DNA of 64,000 bases, taken from positions 124,001-188,000 of the forward strand of contig NC_009662.1 in assembly GCF_000010325.1 (NCBI RefSeq). Reading direction: 5' to 3'. Numbering within the stretch: position 1 is the first letter of the stretch; each line of letters begins with the position of its first letter. The translations under genes and the position numbers were made by a program. Shown piece after piece: positions 8,168-16,121 of this stretch. Source of the stretch: Nitratiruptor sp. SB155-2. GTDB lineage: Bacteria; Campylobacterota; Campylobacteria; Campylobacterales; Nitratiruptoraceae. The notes below the pieces were generated by a model. The model saw only the letters and a list, made by a program, of their open reading frames with translations, made no database searches and was not told the origin of the DNA.

Positions 8168-8190
8168 ATTAATAAAAACTTAATATTAAT
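8168..8190. promoter_or_regulatory. AT-rich inverted repeat upstream of cytochrome c peroxidase
   Basis: ATTAATA and TATTAAT are separated by nine bases, about 40 bases ahead of the peroxidase start. A similar seven-base-arm repeat lies upstream of the SQR gene at 25513. In AT-rich DNA this may be chance, but the shared placement upstream of two exported redox enzymes is suggestive. Confidence 0.25.
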
Positions 8191-8227
8191 AGTGATACAA
8201 TTGTGAAAAATAATTAAAGGAGGTGCT

Positions 8228-9253
8228 ATGAAAATAGCAAAAAGTATCGTTTTGGCTACCGCTTTGATCGGTATGAGTGCATTTGCAAAAGATGCTCTTA
8301 TTGAAAAAGCGAAGCAGGCAGGACTTCAGCCAATTCCACAAGAAGTGAGCAAACTTTATAAACTTATCGACAACCCTAAAAACCCTATCACAAAAGAAAA
8401 AGTTGAGCTTGGTAAAAAGCTCTATTTCGACCCACGCCTTTCTCGAAGTGGTCTTATCAGCTGTAATACATGTCATAATCTTTCCACTGGCGGAGATGAC
8501 AATGTACCGGTAGCGACAGGACATAAATGGCGACACAATCCACATCATCTCAACTCTCCGACAGTCTATAACGCTGTCTTTAACCAAAAGCAGTTTTGGG
8601 ATGGCAGAAGCCCAGATCTAGAGGATCAAGCGACTGGTCCGATTCAAGCGGATGTGGAGATGAATATGCCAAAAGATTTGGCTGTAAAAGTTGTCAAAAG
8701 CATTCCGGAATATAAGAAAGCATTTGAAAAAGTTTATCCTGGAGAAGAGATAACGATCAAAACTATAGGAAAAGCGATCGGTGCATTTGAAAGAACGCTC
8801 GTTACCCCAAGCAGATTCGATGCATATCTTAATGGGGATGAAAAAGCTTTGAGCAAGGCTGAAAAAGAGGGTCTTAAAACATTTATAGAAGTGGGATGTG
8901 CAAGTTGTCACAACGGTGTAGGACTTGGTGGCGGTATGGCACCATTCCCGGCAGTTGGCAAATATAAATATGCAAATATAGGCGATTTCAAAGGTGATAA
9001 GAATGGAATGGTAAAAGTTCCGACCCTTAGAAATATTCTTGAAACCGCTCCATATTTTCATAATGGTACAACTTATGATATAAAAGAAGCGATTGCGATT
9101 ATGGGAGAAACACAACTTGGCAAGAAACTTACTAAAAAACAGATCGATGCAATCGCAACATTTTTCAAATCACTCACCGGTAAAAAACCATACGTTCGCC
9201 TTCCTATGCTTCCACAAAGCAGTGCAACTACACCGAAACCAAATCTTGATTAA
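8228..9253 (+). CDS. ccpA: Di-haem cytochrome c peroxidase (periplasmic)
   Basis: A 341-residue exported protein of the CcpA/MauG family that reduces hydrogen peroxide to water with electrons from cytochrome c. A Sec signal peptide (about residues 1-20, ending SAFA) is followed by two CxxCH haem sites, CNTCH near residue 79 and CASCH near 226. The family sequences KKLYFDPRLS, SPTVYN, FWDGR, KVPTLRN and APYFHNG are present. Length is normal. A strong AAAGGAGG Shine-Dalgarno sets the start. It appears monocistronic, with a hairpin terminator just downstream. It probably detoxifies peroxide made during microaerobic respiration. Confidence 0.93.
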   Translation: MKIAKSIVLATALIGMSAFAKDALIEKAKQAGLQPIPQEVSKLYKLIDNPKNPITKEKVELGKKLYFDPRLSRSGLISCNTCHNLSTGGDDNVPVATGHKWRHNPHHLNSPTVYNAVFNQKQFWDGRSPDLEDQATGPIQADVEMNMPKDLAVKVVKSIPEYKKAFEKVYPGEEITIKTIGKAIGAFERTLVTPSRFDAYLNGDEKALSKAEKEGLKTFIEVGCASCHNGVGLGGGMAPFPAVGKYKYANIGDFKGDKNGMVKVPTLRNILETAPYFHNGTTYDIKEAIAIMGETQLGKKLTKKQIDAIATFFKSLTGKKPYVRLPMLPQSSATTPKPNLD

Positions 9254-9259
9254 CTTCTA

Positions 9260-9281
9260 GGGGCTTTGCCCCGAAACCTTT
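9260..9281 (+). terminator. Intrinsic terminator after cytochrome c peroxidase
   Basis: GGGGC-TTT-GCCCC (9260-9272) forms a tight hairpin six bases after the peroxidase stop codon, followed by a short T run (CCTTTTT). This is a convincing rho-independent terminator. Confidence 0.7.
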
Positions 9282-9309
9282 TTGCTACAATAAAGCAAAA
9301 AGGAACCCC

Positions 9310-10329
9310 ATGGAATACCGATACATTGGACAATCTGGTCTGAGAGTCACCTCTATCTGTCTTGGTACTATGACCTTTGGCTCTACTACGTCCAAAGAGG
9401 AAGCTTTCAAGATTTTAGATAAAGCGTATGATTTTGGTATCAACTTCTATGATACTGCAGAACTCTATCCGGTACCACCTGATAGCAAATGGGCAGGCGA
9501 GACGGAAAAAATCGTAGGAGAGTGGCTGAAAACAAAACCCAGAGACTCCATTATCCTTGCTACAAAAGTGGCAGGGGCTGCCAGTGGTTGGTTTGTACCG
9601 CCTATTCGCCACGGACTAACCGCAATGGATCGATTTCATATAAAAAGGGCAATTGAAGGATCTTTAAAAAGGCTCCGAACCGATTATATCGATCTGTATC
9701 AGATGCACTGGCCAGATACGGTGGTTCCGATAGAAGAGACAATGAAGGCTTTCGATGAACTCGTCAAAGAGGGGAAAGTCCGCTACATTGGAACTTCCAA
9801 TGACACTGCCTACGGCCTTACGAAAGCCAATATGGTGGCAAGGTATGAAGGTCTTGCGCGATTTGAATCGATTCAGAACAATTTTAGCCTTTTGAATCCG
9901 CGATTTTTCGATGAACTGGAAAATGTTTGTAGGCGTGAAAAAGTGAGTCTACTGCCCTATTCACCAATAGGCGGAGGAGTTTTAAGCGGGAAATACAACC
10001 AAAAATTTATCCCAGAAGATGCAAGATTTTCCCTCTACCTCAAGCATCCTGTCAAAAGGGTACGTGAACATGCCAAACGGTTTTTCAATGATAAAACCCT
10101 TGCCTTTACCGCTGAATATCTTGAAATAGCAAAAAAGTATGATATCCACCCCGTTACGTTAGCCGTTGCGTACAGTAAACACTTCGATTTTGTAGCTTCT
10201 ACCATTATAGGGGCCAGAAAACTTGATCAACTCGACGTAAGCCTCGCTGCAATGGATCTAAAACTTCCACGACAAATCCTCAAAGAGCTCACTGCTTTGC
10301 AGAAAAAATACTGCTATCCGATGGGATAG
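9310..10329 (+). CDS. Aldo/keto reductase
   Basis: A 339-residue NADPH-dependent oxidoreductase of the AKR superfamily (Tas/YajO-like). Visible features are the N-terminal YRYIGQSGLRVTSICLGTM, the catalytic DxxxxY region (FYDTAELYP), the active-site Lys in ILATKVAG, the His of YQMHWPD, and the cofactor-binding end (IIGARKLDQL). All four tetrad residues Asp, Tyr, Lys and His are present. It is cytoplasmic and of normal length. The physiological carbonyl substrate cannot be deduced. The gene is flanked by terminators on both sides, so it is its own unit. Confidence 0.9.
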   Translation: MEYRYIGQSGLRVTSICLGTMTFGSTTSKEEAFKILDKAYDFGINFYDTAELYPVPPDSKWAGETEKIVGEWLKTKPRDSIILATKVAGAASGWFVPPIRHGLTAMDRFHIKRAIEGSLKRLRTDYIDLYQMHWPDTVVPIEETMKAFDELVKEGKVRYIGTSNDTAYGLTKANMVARYEGLARFESIQNNFSLLNPRFFDELENVCRREKVSLLPYSPIGGGVLSGKYNQKFIPEDARFSLYLKHPVKRVREHAKRFFNDKTLAFTAEYLEIAKKYDIHPVTLAVAYSKHFDFVASTIIGARKLDQLDVSLAAMDLKLPRQILKELTALQKKYCYPMG

Positions 10330-10332
10330 CAG
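10311..10332 (+). terminator. Hairpin containing the aldo/keto reductase stop codon
   Basis: CTGCTATCC (10311-10319) pairs perfectly with GGATAGCAG (10324-10332) around a GATG loop. The TAG stop codon lies inside the 3' arm. The tract after it is only moderately T-rich. Confidence 0.5.
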
Positions 10333-10429
10333 TAACAACTTCTTATAGTATCAAATGAAAACGTATCTCATGGCAACCATGGTAATCTACATTGAGATAG
10401 TGATTTGACGAAAAAAGTAAGAAAAAACC

Positions 10430-10458
10430 TTGACTTTTACCGCCAATAGTTTTATAAT
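10430..10458 (+). promoter_or_regulatory. Sigma70-type promoter for the resolvase-like gene
   Basis: TTGACT (10430-10435) and TATAAT (10453-10458) are separated by exactly 17 bases, a near-consensus housekeeping promoter about 50 bases ahead of the start codon at 10507. It probably drives the resolvase-like gene and ccoG. Confidence 0.7.
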
Positions 10459-10463
10459 AACCA

Positions 10464-10490
10464 AAATTAATCAAAAATATAAATTAATCA
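10464..10490 (+). promoter_or_regulatory. Direct repeats in the 5' untranslated region, candidate operator
   Basis: AAATTAATCA occurs at 10464-10473 and again at 10481-10490, a 17-base period, immediately downstream of the -10 box. This placement suits a repressor site, possibly for the helix-turn-helix protein encoded next. Confidence 0.5.
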
Positions 10491-10506
10491 ACATGGATAA
10501 ACAGGA

Positions 10507-11130
10507 ATGAATTATCTCTATATGCGTTCTAAAAATGATCGATACTCTGTTGCAATGCAAGAAAAGTCCATTCATGACTATTTGCACACTCACAATATAG
10601 ATGAGTATGCCGAATATATAGAGATCGCACCGGTTTCTCTCAAACTGGATGAGCGTTTGGATCTCAAAGAGTTTATACACTCTTTAAAAAAGGGAGATCA
10701 TATTCTTGTTTATGATCTTCGTGTGATTTCTCAAAGGGTGGGGGAAGTGGTGCAATTTCTCAACTGCATATTTAGTCATGAATTGAAATTGACGGTGACG
10801 AAATATGCTGTCACAATCGATAAAAACACACCAGCTTATGTTGTAGTATCACTTTTAAATCAACTGAGAGAGGAAAACAGAAATGAACCTATTCATAAAG
10901 GTAGGCCAAAAGGAAGTATTTCAAGATCTAAATATGATGTTTATAGAGATGAAATCATTGAGATGTTAAAGGAGGGGAAAAGTGTGAGTTTTATAGCAAA
11001 GAGTTTGGGAGTAAGCCGGAGCTCTATTCGAGACTATATTACAAGCAGAGAGTTGGACAAAGTTGTTTTGGGGAAAAGTCCAAGTCCTACAATTCCAAAA
11101 ACTACATGCAAAATCAATCATAAAGGATAA
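10507..11130 (+). CDS. Resolvase-fold helix-turn-helix protein, probably a regulator
   Basis: A 207-residue protein with an N-terminal serine-recombinase-like domain (about 1-125) and a C-terminal Hin-type helix-turn-helix (about 155-180: KEGKSVSFIAKSLGVSRSSIRDYI) preceded by a GRPKGS hinge. In active resolvases the first motif is Y-A-R-V-S. Here it reads Y-M-R-S-K, so the catalytic serine position is lysine and recombination is unlikely. Nearby arginines of the active site are only partly kept. It is most plausibly a domesticated DNA-binding regulator. It has its own strong promoter and lies four bases ahead of ccoG. Confidence 0.7.
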   Translation: MNYLYMRSKNDRYSVAMQEKSIHDYLHTHNIDEYAEYIEIAPVSLKLDERLDLKEFIHSLKKGDHILVYDLRVISQRVGEVVQFLNCIFSHELKLTVTKYAVTIDKNTPAYVVVSLLNQLREENRNEPIHKGRPKGSISRSKYDVYRDEIIEMLKEGKSVSFIAKSLGVSRSSIRDYITSRELDKVVLGKSPSPTIPKTTCKINHKG

Positions 11131-11133
11131 ATA

Positions 11134-12567
11134 ATGGCAACAGCAACAGCGAAACCCAATCGAGCCAAAGAGTACCTGAAGAACTGGGTACCATACAGGT
11201 ACAAGCGGTACGTGATGTTTGCGATTGTTACGATCGTAAGCTTGGTGCTGCCCTGGATACGAATAAACGGGAACCACTTTTTTCTATTGAACTTCGATCA
11301 TATGCAGCTGCATCTTTTTTTCGTACGGTTCGATATGCAAGAACTGTACCTAATGCCGTTTTTGCTATGGATTCTGTTTTTCGGGATCTTTTTCATCACC
11401 ACCCTTGGTGGTCGGGTATGGTGCGGATGGAGCTGTCCACAGACTATTTTCAGAGTGATCTATAGAGATCTGATCGAAACGAAACTGCTGCACTTGAGAA
11501 AACGGATCAGCAATAAACAGATCGAACCGGATATGAGTAAACCGGAGAATAAAGTCAAAAAAGTGATCGCGATTCTCATCTGGTCCGTTCTCGCATTCAT
11601 CGCGGCGGCAGATTTTCTGTGGTACTTCGTTCCACCGGAAGACTTCATCAGATATATCCAAGATCCGGCCAACCATACGATCTTGATGGGATTTTGGGTA
11701 GGGATCGCTCTATTCTTGATCGCGGACGTGGTGTTCATCAAAGAGAATTTTTGTATCTACATCTGTCCATACGCAAGAGTACAGTCTGTGCTGTACGATG
11801 AAGATACCTTCCAGACAGTGTATGACTATAAACGGGGCGGAAGAATCTACGATGAACATGGTAACCTGATCGTGCACAACAAAAAAGAGCTCAAATCCCA
11901 AAAAGAGGATGCAGAGTGTACCTTGTGTGAATCTTGCGTCAAAGTGTGTCCTACCCATATCGATATCCGAAAAGGGATGCAGCTAGAGTGCATCAACTGC
12001 TTGGAGTGCGCAGACGCCTGTACGAAAGTGATGGGGGCACTTGGAAAAGAGAGCCTGGTACGCTGGACAAGCTACTACGCACTAGAGAGTGGTAAACCAA
12101 CCCGAGTCTTTCGATTTCGAATCATCGCCTACATCGTGATGCTCACCATCGCATTCGTGGCTCTGTTCTGGATGGGAAGCAAAAAAGAGCATATGCTTCT
12201 TAACATCAACAGGACAAGCCAGCTCTATAAAATAGAACCAGACGGCAAAGTGAAAAACACTTACGTCTTCTTGTTCCAAAACACAGAGCGACAAAAACAT
12301 AAATACTACTTCGAAGTAGTCAACAACAAAGATATCAAGATCGAGCGGCCACGAAAACCGTTTACTGTCATTCCTGGCAAAAAAGTGAAAAAGGTTGTGG
12401 TGCTCTATACAGACAAAGTATTGGTGAAAAACAGCAAAAAAGATACACCGATCCCAATCAAGATCAAAGCCTATGCGGTGGATGATCCAAAAAAGATCGC
12501 AGTGTACAGAAACACCATCTTCGTCTTCCCGCGTTGGGATATCTATCAAAAACATCTGAAAAAATAG
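11134..12567 (+). CDS. ccoG: CcoG, cbb3 oxidase copper-maturation ferredoxin-like protein
   Basis: A 477-residue membrane protein of the CcoG/FixG/RdxA family, a cupric reductase involved in assembling CuB of cbb3-type cytochrome oxidase. Five or so transmembrane helices (for example about 30-50, 80-105, 155-175, 190-210, 335-355) surround GGRVWCGWSCPQT. Two 4Fe-4S motifs follow (CTLCESCVKVCP and CINCLECADACT), then a C-terminal immunoglobulin-like periplasmic domain. No cbb3 structural genes are in the window. The start lies three bases after the preceding stop. Codon use is markedly richer in C-ending codons and CTG than in neighbouring genes. Confidence 0.95.
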   Translation: MATATAKPNRAKEYLKNWVPYRYKRYVMFAIVTIVSLVLPWIRINGNHFFLLNFDHMQLHLFFVRFDMQELYLMPFLLWILFFGIFFITTLGGRVWCGWSCPQTIFRVIYRDLIETKLLHLRKRISNKQIEPDMSKPENKVKKVIAILIWSVLAFIAAADFLWYFVPPEDFIRYIQDPANHTILMGFWVGIALFLIADVVFIKENFCIYICPYARVQSVLYDEDTFQTVYDYKRGGRIYDEHGNLIVHNKKELKSQKEDAECTLCESCVKVCPTHIDIRKGMQLECINCLECADACTKVMGALGKESLVRWTSYYALESGKPTRVFRFRIIAYIVMLTIAFVALFWMGSKKEHMLLNINRTSQLYKIEPDGKVKNTYVFLFQNTERQKHKYYFEVVNNKDIKIERPRKPFTVIPGKKVKKVVVLYTDKVLVKNSKKDTPIPIKIKAYAVDDPKKIAVYRNTIFVFPRWDIYQKHLKK

Positions 12568-12606
12568 GGGATGTTCTCCCCTGTTGCTGCTACATAGGAG
12601 GGGTGG

Positions 12607-12960
12607 ATGAAAGTAGCAATACCGGTAAAAATGAATAAAAAAGATTCAGCGATTTCGCCACTGTTTGGCCATGCCAAATGGTTTGCATTTATTGAAAATG
12701 GAAATATCACGATCAAACAGAATCCGCACGATGGAGGAGTACAGGTAGTGGAATGGCTTTTGGATGAAGGGATAGATGTGGTGATCACACAACATATTGG
12801 ACTCAAGCCTTTTACACTGTTACAAAAAATGGATGTAGATGTATATTATCCGGGAGATAGTCGAATTACCATAGATGAAGCGATGCAGTGTTTCAACCAA
12901 AACAGATGTGAAAAGATCACATTTGACTCGATTGAGAAATTTGCACGGCATAAACATTGA
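12607..12960 (+). CDS. NifX/NifB-type dinitrogenase cofactor-family protein
   Basis: A 117-residue cytoplasmic protein of the Nitro_FeMo-Co family: N-terminal MKVAIPV, SPLFGHAKWFAFIE, then GLDVVI-type and G-L-K-P segments. The family includes FeMo-cofactor carriers, but many stand-alone members occur without nitrogenase and have unknown function. No nif genes are in the window. A clear AGGAGG Shine-Dalgarno precedes the start. It heads a tight run of genes leading into an SQR-like flavoprotein and cytochrome bd. A metal or Fe-S handling role in assembling this respiratory module is possible but inferred. Confidence 0.75.
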   Translation: MKVAIPVKMNKKDSAISPLFGHAKWFAFIENGNITIKQNPHDGGVQVVEWLLDEGIDVVITQHIGLKPFTLLQKMDVDVYYPGDSRITIDEAMQCFNQNRCEKITFDSIEKFARHKH

Positions 12961-12969
12961 GGAGGTATG

Positions 12970-13188
12970 ATGGGCAAAGAGGGATTTAATGAGTTTGGTG
13001 AGCCAACACTGCAAAAATTGGATGATTATGGCAAGAAAGCTCCGGAAGAGAAGAGAAAAGCGATACTTTGGGTGATTATCACGGGACTTGTTCTTGGCGT
13101 ATTTTATGCGATGGCGAAGTACTACTTTAAAGATGTCGGTGAAAAAGAGATCAATGTTCCACGGGAGCAGAAAATCATGCACTATTAG
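12970..13188 (+). CDS. Small single-helix membrane protein
   Basis: A 72-residue protein with a charged N-terminal region of about 33 residues, one transmembrane helix (about 36-55: AILWVIITGLVLGVFYAMA) and a short charged tail. Two ATGs are adjacent. The Shine-Dalgarno AGGAGG sits only one base before the ATG at 12967 but four before 12970, so the second is preferred. I do not recognise a family. Its place between the NifX-like gene and the flavoprotein in one operon suggests a membrane tether or accessory subunit for the flavoprotein. Confidence 0.7.
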   Translation: MGKEGFNEFGEPTLQKLDDYGKKAPEEKRKAILWVIITGLVLGVFYAMAKYYFKDVGEKEINVPREQKIMHY

Positions 13189-13197
13189 GAGTGAAAA

Positions 13198-14367
13198 ATG
13201 AAAAAGGTTGTTGTGCTTGGAGGAGGATTTGCTGGAGTCGAGGCGGCAATATTTTTGAGAAAAGAGGGATTTGAAGTTGATCTCATTTCGCCTAGACCTT
13301 ACATGTATATCTATCCAACTTCGATTTGGGTACCTGTGTATGAGGCTGAATTTGCAGATGTATGTATTCCTATGAGTGATTTGAGCAATGTCCATGGTTT
13401 TACATATATTCAAGACACTATAGAAAAAATTGATGCAAAAAACAGAAAAGCCTATGGCAAAAAGGGTGAATATAGCGGCAATTTTTTGGTTATCGCTATG
13501 GGTGCCGGGAAAGTCAAGCATGAAGGAAGTGAACATTATATGAGTATCTGCGGGGAGCCCCAAGATGCAATCCGGATGCGAGACAGACTCGATCTTTTGA
13601 TAACCGAAAAGGGTCATGGAAAAATTGCCATGGGATTTGGAGGCAATCCAAAAGATAGTTCTGCCGTGCGTGGGGGACCAGCATTTGAGATGATCTTCAA
13701 TGTGCATAACTACCTCAAGAAAAAGGGTCTTCGAGACAAGTTTGAGCTCACCTTTTTTGCGACAATGGCAGAACCCGGGAAAAGACTTGGCCCACAAGCA
13801 TTGAAAATGATGGATGTTTTCTTCAATAAACTGGGTATCAAAAAACATTTTGGGAAGAAAATCAAACGGTTCGAGCAAGATGGCATCGTTTTTGAAGATG
13901 ATAGCTTTTTAGAGAGTGACTATACGATGTTCATACCTGCAAATGCCGGTCACCCTGTCTTTCAAGAATCGGATCTGCCTCTTAGTGAAGCCGGTTTTAT
14001 TTTAGTGGATGAGTATTGTGAAGTTAAAGATAAGCCAGGAGTTTACGCCATAGGTGACAGCGCTTATATCCAAGGACCACAGTGGAGAGCAAAGCAGGGA
14101 CATATCGCCGAAGTGATGGCGCGAAATACAGCAAACAATATTGCAATTGATGCAGGTGTGAAAGTTGGGAAAAAGGAGAGCTATATCGAGCATCTCAATA
14201 TCATCTGCGTTATGGACAGTGGCGACGGAGCGGCCTTTGTCTACCGTGATGACAAGAGAGGATTTATGTTGCCTATGCCTGTCGTGGGACACTGGCTCAA
14301 AAAAGGATGGGGATGGTACTGTCGAAACTCTAAACTGGAAAAGATTCCAAGGCTTCCGGGACTTTAA
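13198..14367 (+). CDS. SQR-like FAD-dependent oxidoreductase lacking the central redox cysteine
   Basis: A 389-residue flavoprotein of the sulfide:quinone oxidoreductase/NDH-2 superfamily. It has an N-terminal Rossmann motif (VVLGGGFAGVEAA) and a second FAD-binding motif (GVYAIGDSA, about 281-289). The second conserved region ICVMDSGDG carries Cys337. Where SQRs have a Cys before GGAP, this protein has Arg158 in AVRGGPAFE, so the usual disulfide/trisulfide chemistry is doubtful. There is no signal peptide. The AGGAGTGAAAA ribosome site is strong. It is encoded directly upstream of DUF4492 and cytochrome bd, so it may feed electrons to quinone for this oxidase. The substrate is open: sulfide, polysulfide or NAD(P)H. 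Confidence 0.8.
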   Translation: MKKVVVLGGGFAGVEAAIFLRKEGFEVDLISPRPYMYIYPTSIWVPVYEAEFADVCIPMSDLSNVHGFTYIQDTIEKIDAKNRKAYGKKGEYSGNFLVIAMGAGKVKHEGSEHYMSICGEPQDAIRMRDRLDLLITEKGHGKIAMGFGGNPKDSSAVRGGPAFEMIFNVHNYLKKKGLRDKFELTFFATMAEPGKRLGPQALKMMDVFFNKLGIKKHFGKKIKRFEQDGIVFEDDSFLESDYTMFIPANAGHPVFQESDLPLSEAGFILVDEYCEVKDKPGVYAIGDSAYIQGPQWRAKQGHIAEVMARNTANNIAIDAGVKVGKKESYIEHLNIICVMDSGDGAAFVYRDDKRGFMLPMPVVGHWLKKGWGWYCRNSKLEKIPRLPGL

Positions 14368-14370
14368 GAA

Positions 14371-14592
14371 ATGTTTACAAAACTTTCACCTATAATAAAT
14401 TTTTATATTTACGGCTTTCGAAATATGAGCAAGCTTGGTAGAAAGCTGTGGCTCATTATCGCAATAAAGTTATTTATTTTTTTTGTGGTAATCAAGATGC
14501 TCTTTTTTCCTGATATCCTGCAAGAGAAGTTTCATTCGGATAAGGAAAGAGCAGACTATGTTATGAAAAATCTCTTGGGAGGGGAAAAATGA
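14371..14592 (+). CDS. DUF4492 small membrane protein preceding cytochrome bd
   Basis: A 73-residue protein with one strong transmembrane helix (about 27-47). The segment FYIYGFRNM...GRKLWLIIAIKLFIFF matches the DUF4492 family, found directly upstream of cydA in Campylobacterota and Bacteroidota. The conserved FYxxGFRxM is retained only if the ATG at 14371 is used rather than 14425, so the upstream start is chosen. It ends with ATGA overlap into cydA, implying coupled translation. A role in assembly or stability of the bd oxidase is likely but unproven. Confidence 0.8.
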   Translation: MFTKLSPIINFYIYGFRNMSKLGRKLWLIIAIKLFIFFVVIKMLFFPDILQEKFHSDKERADYVMKNLLGGEK

Positions 14593-16121
14593 TTGATCCA
14601 ACACTCGTTGATTGGAGCAGAGCCCAATTTGCTCTGACTGCAATCTATCACTTTTTGTTTGTTCCGCTGACGTTGGGCCTCTCATTTATCGTAGCGATAA
14701 TGGAGACACTCTACGTCACCACAGGAGATACAAAATGGAAAGAGGCGACACTCTTTTGGATGAAGCTCTTTGGGATAAACTTTGCCATTGGGCTTGCTAC
14801 CGGAATTATTATGGAGTTTGAGTTTGGAACCAACTGGGCAAATTATAGCTGGTTTGTTGGTGATATCTTTGGGGCGCCTTTGGCAATTGAAGGGATAATG
14901 GCTTTCTTCTTGGAATCTACCTTTTTTGCCGTCATGTTTTTTGGTTGGAATCGAGTGAGCAAAAAGTTTCATCTTCTCTCCACTTGGCTTGTAGCCATCG
15001 GATCAAATCTCTCGGCCCTTTGGATTTTGGTGGCCAACGGATGGATGCAACATCCTGTTGGTATGCAGTTTAACCCCGAAACTGCCAGAAGTGAAATGGT
15101 CAACTTTTGGGAAGTGATTTTCAATCCTAACGCATACAATAAATTTTTGCATACAATCAGTGCTGGCTATATCACTTCCGCAATCTTTGTAGTTGCCATA
15201 AGCGCTTGGTTTTTACTAAAAAATGAAAAGATGAAAGATTTTGCAAAACGATCTATTTTGGTGGCTGCCAGTTTTGGTCTGATTACTTCAACTTATAACA
15301 TTTTAACAGGTGACAACTCAGCCTATACGGTTGCTCAAAACCAACCGGTCAAGCTTGCTGCCATGGAAGGGCTTTATCAAGGAAAAAAAGGTGCTGAGAT
15401 TGTCGCTTTCGGTATTTTGAATCCCGATAAAAAACTGGGGGACAATCAAGAGGATTTCTTATTTCAAATCTCCATTCCAAAAGCACTTTCAATTCTTGGA
15501 TACCACAAACTGGATGCCTATGTCGCAGGTATGAATGATCTTGTGTATGGAAACAAAGAGCACGGAATCGAATCGGCTGCAAGCAAGATAGAAAAGGGAA
15601 AAAAAGCGGTCGCTGCTTTGAAATCTTTTGAAGAGGCGAAAAAGCAAGGTGATATCCAAAAAGCTAGTAGTGCATTGGCTCAATTTAGACAATATGAAAA
15701 GTATATGGGGTATGGCTTTTTGGATATGCCTGAGGAAATTGTACCACCGGTGCAGCTTACATTTTACAGTTTTCACACAATGGTCGGGCTTGGCATCTGG
15801 TTTTTTGTTCTTATGATCGTAATGCTCTATAAAGCGATGACAGGTACTTTAACAAAAACCAGAACATGGCTCAAGCTGGCTTTTTACTCCTTGCCTCTTG
15901 GATTTTTGGCGAATGAGCTTGGATGGATAGTGGCAGAAGTCGGAAGGCAGCCTTGGGCCGTACAGGATCTCTTACCAGTGAAGATGGCAACAACCCATAT
16001 CTCTACTGCTTCGGTGATGATAACATTTTGGCTTTTTGCAATTTTGTTTACATTTCTACTTATTGCAGAAGTGAAAATTATGGCTACGCAGATCAGACTC
16101 AAAGGGGGCGAAAATGTTTGA
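14589..16121 (+). CDS. cydA: Cytochrome bd quinol oxidase subunit I
   Basis: A 510-residue, nine-helix integral membrane protein. It opens with the conserved SRAQFALTAIYHFLFVPLTLG, whose His is a haem ligand, and includes GWIVAEVGRQPWAV, a hallmark of CydA. It oxidises quinol and carries haems b558, b595 and d for oxygen reduction to water. The length is slightly under E. coli CydA. It overlaps DUF4492 by four bases and cydB by eight, so the block is one operon. High-affinity, sulfide-tolerant respiration would suit a neighbour of an SQR-like enzyme. Confidence 0.96.
   Translation: MIDPTLVDWSRAQFALTAIYHFLFVPLTLGLSFIVAIMETLYVTTGDTKWKEATLFWMKLFGINFAIGLATGIIMEFEFGTNWANYSWFVGDIFGAPLAIEGIMAFFLESTFFAVMFFGWNRVSKKFHLLSTWLVAIGSNLSALWILVANGWMQHPVGMQFNPETARSEMVNFWEVIFNPNAYNKFLHTISAGYITSAIFVVAISAWFLLKNEKMKDFAKRSILVAASFGLITSTYNILTGDNSAYTVAQNQPVKLAAMEGLYQGKKGAEIVAFGILNPDKKLGDNQEDFLFQISIPKALSILGYHKLDAYVAGMNDLVYGNKEHGIESAASKIEKGKKAVAALKSFEEAKKQGDIQKASSALAQFRQYEKYMGYGFLDMPEEIVPPVQLTFYSFHTMVGLGIWFFVLMIVMLYKAMTGTLTKTRTWLKLAFYSLPLGFLANELGWIVAEVGRQPWAVQDLLPVKMATTHISTASVMITFWLFAILFTFLLIAEVKIMATQIRLKGGENV

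Noticed and set aside
10507-11130. Active serine recombinase or mobile-element integrase
   Set aside because: The catalytic serine position is lysine, and no inverted repeats, att sites or partner transposition genes are nearby.
12607-12960. Part of a nitrogen-fixation cluster
   Set aside because: Only a stand-alone NifX-type domain is present, with no nif genes nearby; the context is respiratory.
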